Both the position numbers and the translations under genes were made by a program. From positions 2,905,612-2,969,611 of the forward strand of contig OZ022246.1 in the NCBI GenBank assembly GCA_963978895.1: 64,000 nt of DNA, read 5' to 3'. The stretch's first letter is position 1; the number at the start of each line of letters is the position of its first letter. Shown here one piece after another: positions 12,674 through 25,973 of this stretch. The notes below the pieces were generated by a model. That model was given only the letters and a program-made list of their open reading frames with translations, did not search any database and was not told the DNA's origin. The DNA is from Erpobdella octoculata (taxonomy: Eukaryota > Annelida > Clitellata > Hirudinida > Erpobdellidae).

Positions 12674-14709
12674 GATATATAATTACAAACTTTTATTTAG
12701 GTTACAATCTCTGTTTGTGTGTGTGTGGCTTTCTCTGTACGCAAATATTGCAAGTAAAATTTAACCAGCTTTTTGACTAGCTAGGAAGCTGAAACTTTCA
12801 GCATAACTTTATATTGGATGACAATACATATTTGGTTAAAAAAAAAACAAAAAAAAAGTTTGTGTTGAAAAACTCGTTTTTTCCTTTACTTGTTTTAAAA
12901 TACGAACTATGTTTTTGTTAATTTTTTAAACAGGGGACTATACCATGATTTATATAATTATTTATCTGTAAAGATTTTGAATGATTATGTTATAATGTTC
13001 AATGTTTGCTGTACTCTTTTAGATCTGACTATAAAAATCCTTATTTGATTTAATAATAATCGTTTATTTTTTTTATTTCCAGAAATTATCATGTCTTTTA
13101 TTATCTTTTGATTGGAGCTTCAGAAGCTGATAAGAAGAGTTTGTATCTAACCAAACCTGAAGATTATTTTTACTTAAACCAGGTGATTTTTATATATTGT
13201 TTTTTATTTAAATATTTAGTATTTTTCATGCCAGCTTTTGTTTATAGACTTTTAATCTTAGAGCCAAAAATATAGAGTATGTGGTGTGTGTGTTTGTCTG
13301 CATTCTGTTGTTTATACTGATATTATCTTCAATTAGCGTTTTTATTAATGGCACTGCAAGATTACTTTTCATCATAGGTTCTACATTCTACATTTTCAGC
13401 CATTTTTTTTAAATTCACTCCTAATTGTTTTAAACTTTGATCAAACTTATTACCATCAAAGACTTGTTTATTTTTCCACTACTCAACATTTTCATTTATA
13501 AATAAAATACTCATTTAATTTGAAAACATCGTTCGATTGAACACTCGTGTGCAGAATGAATTCCATTCGGTTCCGGGAGACGATGGAGAAGTACACGAGT
13601 TCAATCGGCTCAAGAATGCCATGGATGCAGTGGGGTTCTCAGCCGAAGTACAAAACAGGTATCTTATTTACCCGTCACCTTATTCAACATAACTGTTAAG
13701 TCATCGAGTATATATATACGATTATTATATATATATATATATATATGTAATAATAATAATTATTATTATATATACATTATTATTATATATAATATAAAAT
13801 ACTATTATGTATATTATTATTATATTATTATTATATATAAATAATTAATCGGGTCTACTGTTTGTTTCAGATTGTTTGTGGTCCTATCGGCAATTCTACA
13901 CTTAGGAAACATACAGTTCAGAAAGGTAAACTGTGTTTTTTGTTGTATTAGGACAACAATTTGAGTTGAGTTGCTATGAATATTAATATATCGATGTTAG
14001 GAACAAATATCGATATGGTTAATATTTTGTCTAGAATTATTAGTAATAATATTAGTGGTATTAAATTGGAATATTATAAGGTTAATATATTTTTTTAATA
14101 TAAATTTTGATACGATAATGCATAAAGTTAATTTGAATATAGTCGGTTTGTTTCACAGCGACAGTGGGATATAAATAATCAATAGTTTAAATTATATTTT
14201 AATTGCGTAGAATGATCCGTATCTAATTGATGGTTTTTATTTTTTCCAACATGCAGAGAGCCGAACATGGCCACCACGATGAGTGCGTTGCTGTAAAGAA
14301 CATGGAAGAAATCGTGACTGTTTCCAGTCTCCTTAAGGTCTGTCGTATCTTCTATATGGATTCTTTTATGCTAATGATGTCTTCTATAGTTATGAAATTT
14401 TTTAAAAATAGTAAAAATAGGAATTGAATTAGCATTCGTATACTTTTGATACCGAATGTTTCTTCCACTTTGAAAATAGGTGAAAGAAGTAACGTTGCTG
14501 GAAGCACTTACGAAGCGGAGAACGATGGCTGGAGGAGAAGTTGTTGTGATGAGTAATAAGCTGGAAGAGGTGGGAGGAGTTAATTTGTTTTTTATTGTTT
14601 TTTTTAGAATTTTTTTAATATTTACATAGAGTATCATTTGAATTGATAAATAAGTTATTCATTAGTTTACTAGCTGACTGAGTTAATTTGTTTGTTTTTT
14701 CTTTCGAGA

Positions 14710-14747
<38 letters not shown>

Positions 14748-17700
14748 TTATTTGAGCTGATAAATAATTCATTAGTTTACTGGCTGGTGCAAACTAATTA
14801 CTTATTCAATAATTTAGATACAGTGCAGGCCAATTGATTCACTACTTTAATCACCGGTCTAAATTAGTTTTGCATTTATTTATTTGTCAATTTAGTAACT
14901 CGTGGTGAGTAATTTTTTATTTTATTTTTAACTCTGAAGGCATTTTCAACGAGGAATGCAACAGCAAAGTGTCTTTATAGTGCCTTGTTCGATTGGATCG
15001 TGTTTAAAATAAATACCGTCTTGCTTTCAAAATGCGAGGAAAGAAGATCTCAGGTTTATTTTTTAATTTTGTATTTTTTTTATTTTTAAATAGAAAGCAA
15101 TTCTGTTTTTTCACTCTATTGACTCTCAAGGTTGTGGAAAAATTTCTTTATGATCGGATGAATGGTGTAGCATTATATAAAGGACATACATACACACACA
15201 CACAGACAGTCATATATATATATAATTTTAAAAGCAAGTTCGTTCAAACATCGGATTAAATTTTCCGCTTCCATCCCGCAGGGAAACTGCATCGGCGTCC
15301 TGGACATCTTCGGGTTCGAGGACTTCGAAACCAACAGCTTCGAGCAGTTCTGCATAAATTATGCAAACGAGAATCTGCACTACTACTTCAACCAGCACAT
15401 CTTCAAGCTGGAGCAGGAGGAATACACGAAGGAGGGGATCGCATGGAAGAACATCGAATTCATCGACAACACAGGATGTCTCGAGCTGTTCAACAAACGA
15501 CCCGCTGGTCTCCTCCATCTCCTCGATGAAGAATCTAAGTATGTTATTGAGTGTGTTCGTGTGTGTGTTTGTGTATGTACGTGTGAGAATATGTATGTAA
15601 GTATGTATGTATGTGTGAGCTCGTGTTTGTGTATGTATGTGTGAGAATTTGTATGTAAGTATGTATCTGTGAGCTTGTGTATGTATGTGTGCACGTGGAT
15701 TCCTCTGTGTATATGTGTGCATGTGTTTTCGGTTATGTATGTGTGTACAAAAAGATTGGCTTAAGATTGATTAATTGAGCAGCTGTTGTGTTGTACTAAT
15801 TAATGTTTAAAAATTTTGATTTGAATAATTATTGAACTTTGGATGCAAAATAAATGGATTATAGATTATTTGAAATAAATTCGTTGATAATTAAAGAAGA
15901 TATATTTATTTATTTATAATTTTTGATTGTTGTTTTAATTTAAAGCTTTCCCGGTGCAACGAACGAAACACTGCTAACGAAATTCCACAGCAATCACAGC
16001 GGGAATGCATTCTACGACGAGCCGCAAATGAGGCAGAACGTCTTCTCCATAGTCCACTATGCCGGCAAGGTCAAGTACCGCATCGAGGTTCGTTTAACTT
16101 AATATCTTTGGTTCAAACTGCGGTGAATACACGGGTATGCATGCACACGTACATAATAATACATACACAGGCACACATATATGCATACACAAGCATACAT
16201 ATGTGCATACGCAAGCACGCATGCGTTTATACACAAGTTCAGGTTTTGTTCTGGCATTTCAGGATTTTAGAGAGAAGAACATCGATTTGATGAGAAATGA
16301 TATTCTGATTTTACTCAAAAGTAGCAAAATGAGTTTCATGAAAGAGCTTGTCGGTGAGTTTTAAGTCTTTAAATCCACATTATTTACGGTTTAAATTTGT
16401 TTAATTACTATATTGGTAAATACATTTTTATTACGTTAGAATTTTTATTAATTTTTCTCAGTATATCTGTAAATTGTTTCATTTTAATCTTGTCCTGGAT
16501 AGCTTATGACCTTAAAATATCTCGGTTTGATGTTTTTCAACGAATTTTGACTATCTCAGTTTTCTTATTGAGATATCCGCTCGCTGGATCTCATAATCTT
16601 CTGCACGGACATCCGCATTTGAAAGACGAACAGATTTATTGCAAATTGAAGTTTAGATTTAGTTTATTGATACGGATTTACAGTGTTATGCGAAAAAGGC
16701 ACGATTAAGTCTGGGCTCCTACATCGCGTGTAGTTGCGCTTAACAACTTTCATTTTGGGATAATAATAATAATTATAATTATAATAATGATAATAATAAT
16801 TATAATAATAATAATAATAATAATAATTCTAACAACAACAGGACAAGATCCTATGGCATTAATGAGGTGGTCCCTGTTGAGAATCTTCTTCAAGGCCTGC
16901 TTTGCTTTCATGGATGCAGGAAAGAGGCACAGAAGTTTGTATTTATTCGGTTTCTATCGTTGTTGTTGTTACGTCTTGTTTTGTTACCGGGGAAATTCGA
17001 GCGGATTGTTTCTAACTGACGTTGTTTTTTTCTACTTATTATCTGTCGGTCGAGAAATATGCATTCGACCGAAGAGAATATTGATGTTTAATGATTTGTA
17101 TCTTGAATGAAATAAAAATAATTATATTTATATTAATGAAATAAAAATAATTATATTTACTTTAATGAAATAAAAATAATTATATTTATATTAATGAAAT
17201 AGAAATAATTATGTTTATATTAATGAAATAAAATTAATTATATTTATATTAATGAAATAGAAATAATTATATTTATATTAATGAAATAAAATTAATTATA
17301 TTTATATTACTTATATTACAACTTGTCAGCAGGCAGGTGCAGATCCGTAATGCCTAAAAGACATCTGATGATCCTTGGTGAACCGAGGTTTGAAATGGCA
17401 ATTGAAAATCATCAATAGATAGATAGATATAATTATAATCTATGCTTGCTATATTTTCTATATATTTTTATGAGATATTATTATTTATTTATTTATTTTA
17501 TAATTACGGTGTTCTTTTCTTTTCATCCTGCATGGAATCTTATTTTTTTCATTAATGTTTTCAAGATTATTTATTTTATAAACTTTTTAACAATTTTTGA
17601 CTGCAATACCATTTCATTTGAACAAACTATGAAAATTTCTTCTCATCTCTTCATTTCACCATTATTATTATTATTCATTTCACCATTCGACGGCGATTAT

Positions 17701-20700
17701 TATTATTGAAGACTTCAGCAGCCAATGAGAAGGTCGTCAAATCCGGCCCAGTTCAAGCACTCCGTGTCGTTGGTGGATATTTTTAGCACGAAAGCAGAGC
17801 TCTCAAAGAGGATGAACAGCGAGTGCATGTCGTTCGATGAGTACGTTCTCTCAATATATATATATATATATACGTAGTCGTCTGCCACTTTCAAGATTTT
17901 AGCACCTGCAAAGCTGAATAATTAGTTTTTTTTTTAAATATTATCACGTTTTTTGATTTAGTTGAGTTCTTATGCTGGTTTTATGATTTAATTAATATAG
18001 TTTTTATATTGCTTAATCTTTATTTTAAATTAAAGTCTTTAATTAATTAGACAAATTGGAATGACCTAATTTTGGCAATCTTTTTGATGTTACATTATTG
18101 GATGAATATAAGTCATTAGTTTTTTTTTTCAAGTATTTCAGCTTTCATGTGAATGTAAGGCATGGATTGTCTGCATGCATGCAATATTGCTTTCTCATAT
18201 ATGTCATAAATATAATTAAGTTAGTTAAATTTAATTTAATTACATTCAAGGATTGCTAATAATTTTATAGAAATATTAAGAATTCATGAAAGCCAGTAAA
18301 AGTGTTTGATGGTGCAAGGGGTGCTGCGGTCAACCCGTGTAACCTGCCAGCCACCCATACATATTGTTGTTTCGGAATGTTCTTAACAGTAATTATTACT
18401 CAGTGGGTAAAGTGGTTTCTCATTTAAATGACCCTGGTTAGGGTAGGGAATCGGCAACTGTGTCGGGGGTCAGACCATTGACTTGTGATTATAAAGTCAG
18501 AATCATTAACCATTCAGTTAAATCTTTATGTAATAATGAATTTGTTTTTCTACAGCAGAAGGAGTTTTATCCTTAAACCAAAGACAAGAAACATCCGAGT
18601 AGGTTTTGTGCAGTCGTAATGATGGTGATGATGATGATGACGGTGGTGGTAGCTGTGATGATGATAGTGATTGTGCCAACCTGTGAATGTTGTTTACAAT
18701 AAATTGTTTTTTCCAGAATTTACAAGGATTGCATTCAGCAAAAAGCATGATATTGGGGAGCAAGATGCCCCTCGGGGCCCGTACCAGCAAGTCAAAGAAC
18801 AAACCGCCGAGCATAAGTGCACAATTCCACGTATGGTTTTAAAAAAAAAACTTATAACCGATTTGTTTTTTAATTATTAGTAATTAGTTATCCTGAGTGA
18901 ATGGATAAGTGAGAGTACGTATGACCTGATGAATATTCATTTTTTTTTATGATTATTATTCATATTGTTTGATGAATATTCATATTGTTTGATGAATATT
19001 TATACAACTCGATGAGTTTTGCACACACAAATATATATTTTTTTTCGATAGGCCTCTCTGTTGCAACTGACGGAGACATTAAACCAGGCCACGCCCTCTT
19101 TCATTCGATGCATAAAATCCAACAATGAAAAAGTAATTTTATAATAATAATAATAATAATAATAGTAATAAATTCAGAAAAAATTTATTTATCTCATAAC
19201 TTTAAAATTTTGATAATCTAATTAATGCAGGCTGCAAAAGTGTTTGACGAGGAAGTTGTTCAAAGGCAGCTGCGTTACACCGGCATGCTTGCCACTGTTA
19301 AAATAAGACAATCCGGTTATAATTGTAGAATATCATTCGAGGTTTGGACGATGATTATTTGATAGATTTATTCGTTGGTTTTATTTGTTTTTTGTTTTTT
19401 ATAAATTTTTGTTTGTTTTTTTTATTTTCCAGGATTTCGTTTATCATTTCCACCTGCTGCTTCCGTCCGGGAAAGATAGCACGAAAAAAGACATCGAAAT
19501 TTTCTTCGACCAATTGAACATCAATAAAAATAATTTCCAGATCGGGAAAACTAAGGTCTGCCGATGGTTTTGGAACAAAATTTTTCTATCTTTTACTCGC
19601 ATTTCTCTTATTGAATGTTTCTGTAAAATATTCCTTTTTTTAAATACATTCAGGTGTTTTTGAGAGAAATCGAGAAACTGTACCTGGAGGAAAAACTGCA
19701 CGAAGCTTTACTGTCAAAAATCATCGTTATCCAGAACTGGTTAAAAGCGAAGCAGAAGAGAAGGATTTATATCAAATTGAGATGCTCCATCATTTTGGCA
19801 CAGGTTCATTTTTTTAATATTTCTAATTTGTTTTGAAACTTTTTTTTTTAATTTTGATTTAATTGTTGAAGAATAATTTTGGTTCTTAGTCTTAATTTTT
19901 TTCCTACTTTTGATTTAATTATTGTCGAAGAATAATTTTGTCTTTCGTTCGTTCTTGTAGAGTGTCGTCAGGAGGTGGTTGGCGAGACGTCGGTTCGTGA
20001 AGATGAAAACGTCGTCGATCGTCATCCAGTCGTGGTTTCGTGCGAAGAAATGCAGACGGATATTAAACGACGTGAATTTCTTGTGCTCGTCTCTCCAGCG
20101 ATGTGCCAGAACGTACCTCGTTCGAACGAAGTAGGAAAAAAGTTTTTAAACATATTTTCTTTTATCTCGTGTGCGATTGAATAAGTTTCTTTGGGAGCTA
20201 TTTTTTTTTAACTCGAAATCAATTCAACTTCCGAAATATCGTAGATTGGCTCGATCTAAAACAAATGAGGGAAAACTTGCGGAGATCAGCTACGGGGCGG
20301 ACTTCAATGCCATCCCGATGATCGACCGGGAACAGCCGGTCGTATTCGACAGCTGCGTAAGGAGGTCGGTCGTCATTAGAAACGGTTCGTTCGGCAACAA
20401 CGAAGCTTTTGCTGCTGCTGCTGGGAACGATTCCGTCGACGGGAACAGGACTTTTTGCGAGACGACTTGCAATGTCGGTCGTGTCTCTTCCATTTCGAGG
20501 TTGACGAGAAGGAAGTCGAGGAAAAGAAAGAAAACTGGTGACGTCGTGACGTATGAAAGATCATACGATGATTTGTACATTGGGTGAGTTGGCTATTATG
20601 GAGTTTTGTTTTGAATTTAAAAACTCCAATTATAATTTAAGTAGTATAATTTTACTTAGATTAGTAAAGTTAATCCTAATTTTTGACAGCTTTTGTATGG

Positions 20701-23700
20701 ATATATATTATTTAGGTATTTCAAACAAAAAACATTTTTTTATTGTTAAAATAAATTCTATTTTTTATAAAAGAAGAGGAAATATATTTAGTTAGTTTAA
20801 AGTTTTACTATTCATAAAAAAGCTTGTTCTAATTAGAGAGATTGAGAATAAACAGTGACGAGTTCATAATAACTGTTTGTATTTATCTATTTATTTATTT
20901 GTTTTATTTATTTATTTATTTATTTATTTTTATATTTATTTATTGATTTATATATTTCTTTCTTTATTTTTTTTACTTATTTACAGCTTTGAAGACATCT
21001 ACGAAAAGGAAGTTGACAACAGGCTGTCACAGTTGGATCATTCGAGAAGCGACAGTTTCCTCTGCGAAAGTCTCCAGAGCGGAACTTCTCCGTACGACGA
21101 TAATTCGTTTCAAGAGACCCAATCCAAGTAAGCGTTTCTTGCCTCACCCTAGAAAATCTATTTTGATTGACGGTTGGAGAGATGTGTTCCGTTGACATTT
21201 TTAAACGTTTGAATGTGCAGGTTGTCGGGAGAAGATGCTGTTTCGAATGTGTTTGACAATAGATTGAGTTTTCCTGCTTCTGTGGATACTCCACGTAGCT
21301 CAAAAATAAAGTAATTTTATTTATTTAATTAATTATTATTTATTTATTTCATTTATTTATTTATTTATTATTTATTTATTCATTTATTTATTTATTTATT
21401 TATACATTTATTATTAGTTTTATTTATTTTTATTTACTTTGTTTTTTCGTTCCTTTGTTTTTTCTTTCTTTATTTAATTATTTATTTATTCGCTTATTTA
21501 TTTAATTTGTAATTGTTCATTTATTTTTATTTAATTGATTAAATTTAATCTGAGAAATGGTTTTCCCACCGTTCGAATTCAGATCACTCTCAATTTCTTC
21601 GCAAGCTGGACCAGAAGATATCGAGGTTAGTAGTGGGTTGACGTAAATCGAGAATCTTTAAATTTAATACCATTACAATATCAGTAACCCATTTAAACTT
21701 AATACCATTACAATATTGTAACACATTTAAACTTAATACCATTACAATATTGTAACACATTTAAATTTAATACCATTACAACATCAGTAACATATTTAAA
21801 TTTAATACCATTACAACATCAGTAACACATTTAAATTTAATACGATTACAATTACAGTAACACATTTAAATTTAATACCATTGCAATATCAGTAACACAT
21901 TCAAATTTAATACCATTACAACATCAGTAACACATTTAAACTTAATACCATTACAATATTGTAACACATTTAATCTGAGCGACTCACTTTTGCTCTACGT
22001 TTTTCTTTACTTCTCTTTCAATGACATGCTGATAAAACTGATAAATTGTGAAAGCATTTATTATAATTCATTTGTATTTAAATAAGCTACTTATTTGGAC
22101 AATATTTTACATGCAAACAAAATATTTCAATTATTTCAGAAAGCTGTTTACTTTTTACGATAAAAAATATATTTGCTTAAATTACTAAAAACCAGATTGA
22201 AATTCGTCGAGTGATCGTGGACGTTGAACCCGTGAAATCAGTCGAGGAGAATTATGCAATCCTCAGATGTAAGTCGGAAGCATTCCAGGAGAAGAAGATA
22301 CGAGCTCCCCTGGCCGTCCCGGAATGTGTGGATGACCTTTCCGTCAGTCTCGAGGTTCGATCGAGTTTTCTCGTAATTTCCTTCGTACGATTTATTGCAT
22401 GTCGATGTCGTTGTATTTTTTAAAATTTTGGTTTTTCCATGCTAGACTTGTATGAGTTGTATGAGTTGGTCTTTTTTCTCTAAATGAAAAAAATTTAACG
22501 AAAAAAATTTGTATTTTGGAAGCAAAGTTCAGAATGCTCAGGGTAATTTTCGTGAATCATAAGTTGAGACAGCTGAATGTTTACTTTGCAGTACGGGGGA
22601 TTTGAAACGAGAACGCTCTCCATCGATCGGGAAATTCCACCCGGCGTTGATGATGACAGTAGTTTGTATTCCACTGTGCAGCGTTACGATGGTGAGATCA
22701 TGGAATGCTCTATTTTTAAGTTTTAATTCATCTCTGTTTATTATTTGAATTATTGGTTTATTATTTGAATTATTGGTTTATTATTTGAATTATTGGTTTA
22801 TTATTTGAATTATTGGTTTATTATTTGAATTATTGGTTTATTATTTGAATTATTGGTTTATTATTTGAATTATTATTTGAATTATTTGTTTATTATTTGA
22901 ATTATTTGTTTATTATTTGAATTATTTGTTTATTATTTGAATTATTTGTTTATTATTTGAATTATTTGTTTATTATTTGAATTATTTGTTTATTATTTGA
23001 ATTATTTGTTTATTATTTGAATTATTTGTTTATTATTTGAATTATTTGTTTATTATTTGAATTATTTGTTTATTATTTGAATTATTTGTTTATTATTTGA
23101 ATTATTTGTTTATTATTTGAATTATTTGTTTATTGTTTGAATTATTTGTTTATTATTTGAATTATTTGTTTATTATTTGAATTATTTGTTTATTATTTGA
23201 ATTATTTGTTTATTATTTGAATTAATTGTTAATTATTTGAATTATGTTCTTATTTGATTATTTAATTTAGAAATTATTATTTGCATTTTTTATATATAAA
23301 TATTATAATTAAAATTGGAATGTTTTTCTAATTTTTTTACTGTATATATAGCTTTGAATAAAAATGCTGCAACAGAAAAAGAAGAAAACCACCAGTTGAA
23401 CATCCAAGGGAGTTCATCGAAACAGAAACCGAAACAAGGTCGGAGGGGTTCGTCTGCCAAGAAACTGGAACAGCCGGCAGTCAGCAGCTGGAACGTCTCG
23501 AGCACCGCGCAGTGGAAATATCCGCTCGATCTCGTTGTTGAAAATCTCAAAGAACTCAGACAGCTTGAACATTACTTGTCTCAGAAGGTTTGAATTGATG
23601 ATGATGATGATGATGATGTTAATTATTCTATTTATAGTTACATTTCGTATTGATGGGGATGATGATGATGTTGATATATTTATAGTTCAATTTTGTATCG

Positions 23701-25906
23701 ATGATGATGATGATATTGGTCTATTTATTGTTCAATTTTGTATCGATGATGATGATATTGTTTTATTTATAATTCAATTTTTTATCAATGATCATGATGA
23801 TGATGTTGCTCTATTTATAGTTTAGTATCGTGTTGTTGATCTATTTATAGTTCAATTTAACCTACTTATAACCGTTACCTGCTTTCATTGTTTTAACGGT
23901 AATCAGCTGCAGTCAATAGGGATAGATGAAATGCATCGGAAAGTTATTACCGTTTCAGATGATATACACTGGAAAATTGAACAAAGAACGAGGCAACAAG
24001 AATAGCGTCTACGATGAAGTTTTCAGGGCTGGACTCACCGAATTCCATTCGAATCTCATTTCTCAGATTTCTACGGCAAAAGAGGTTTTGTCTTCGCTCA
24101 AATTTTCTGTATTCGATATATTTTATTTCTACGCTTTCACAATCAATTTAGCTTACTACGTTTCGTAACTCATACATTTTGTTACTATCCTCTTTTTCAA
24201 TTTCTCACAGGCGACGGAAGCTCAGTACATTTATAGTTACGAGCGCCTCATGAAACTCGTAGAGGACATCCTTCGTGCCAAAAGCAGAAACAAGTGCCAA
24301 GAAGATGGCATGCTAGTCCTGATCAATGCTTTCAGAGGATTCCTCGATGAGTTCATCAAGAAGAAAGAAAACAAAGATTTGCCGGATATTAAATCTCGTA
24401 AATTTCACAAGAAGACTAAAAAAGAGGCGATTACAGTTAGTAAATGCTAAATTTTGTAATAAGAACAGTTGGGCTTACGCAGTTCTATTATCTCCTTATA
24501 TCTCATTGTTTTATTATATTGTTATATTAGATTTTTATATTAGATTGTTATATCATATTTTTATATGATGGGAGCACTGAACATAGTGATGCATGCTGAA
24601 TTCAAACCAATGTTTTTCTTGGTTTAAAAACGGATGTTTCAACTGCCAACTTATAACTGGCTATTATGATATTATACAAATATTACTGGAAATGTATAGT
24701 AATTTTGATGTATGTTATTTTCAAGGAGCAATTGGGACACAAGTTTGTATCGATACAGTTCAACATTCCAACATTCTGTGAAATGTGCCAGTCAAAGTTA
24801 TGGGTTCTCGAAAAGGGATACACTTGTAAAGGTTTATTTTTACAATATTTTCTCATATTTCACCATCAACGATATCCATCGATGAACGCAGCGACCTTGA
24901 ACAAGCATTTTGAGTAGTAACTGATTAGCTGATTAGAAGATATCTTTTGGTCTTTAGTGTAAAACAAATCACTGCTGGCATTGCCTTTGAGAATGGAAAC
25001 ATTCATACATTCGTTATTGTATATTAGTTATTTTTAATGTCGTTATAATAGGGACTCAACAATTACACAAATCTACATCATATACATTGCTACAATATTG
25101 ATGTTTCAGTTTGCAAGCTGACCATCCATAAGAAATGTTTCTTAAAGCTCACTTTAAAGTGTGGAGGACAGACTGACAAAGCTGCTCTTGCCGCGAGGGT
25201 TTGTACATATAATAATTATAATAATAATTTTTTCATGTTGTTATGAACTTACGAAAGTGAAAGCAGCCTTATGATCAGACTATGTTTCAAGGCCCAAAAG
25301 TGTCATATTTATATATCACCAAGTTGAATTTCTATATATCATCAAGTTGAATTTTTATATATCACCGAGTTGAATTTCGATATATCACCTAGTTGAATTT
25401 CTATATATCATTTGTATTATTTTTAGAAGTTATTGTTTGCTTAATCTAATAGTTCTTAATAATGGATTTGTTTGATTACAACAATTTTTATAAAAATCTT
25501 CATTTTTGATTCATAAATTCATTTTAATCATTAAAATTAAAAAATATATTATAAAATATATATATATTTATTTATTTATTTATTTCGTTTATAACTGCAT
25601 ACAGTTGGGCCACAAAATCATCGGTTCTCCGCTCGATGTCTTGGCACGAGACATTCCGGAAGGTTACAAGGTTCATCCGGTGATCGAAAGACTGATGACG
25701 GCCATAGAGATGGAAGGATTGTACACCGAAGGTCTCTACAGGAAACCCGGAGCTGCTTTAACGGTCAAACAACTCATAAAGAATATCAATAACGGTCTGC
25801 TTTTATTCTCATTTTCAATTAACTGTTTTTTTTTTTATTTGTTGAAAAGGAAATAATTAAATTATTATTATTATTATCATTATTATCATTCTTGTTATTA
25901 TTATTA

Positions 25907-25973
<67 letters not shown>

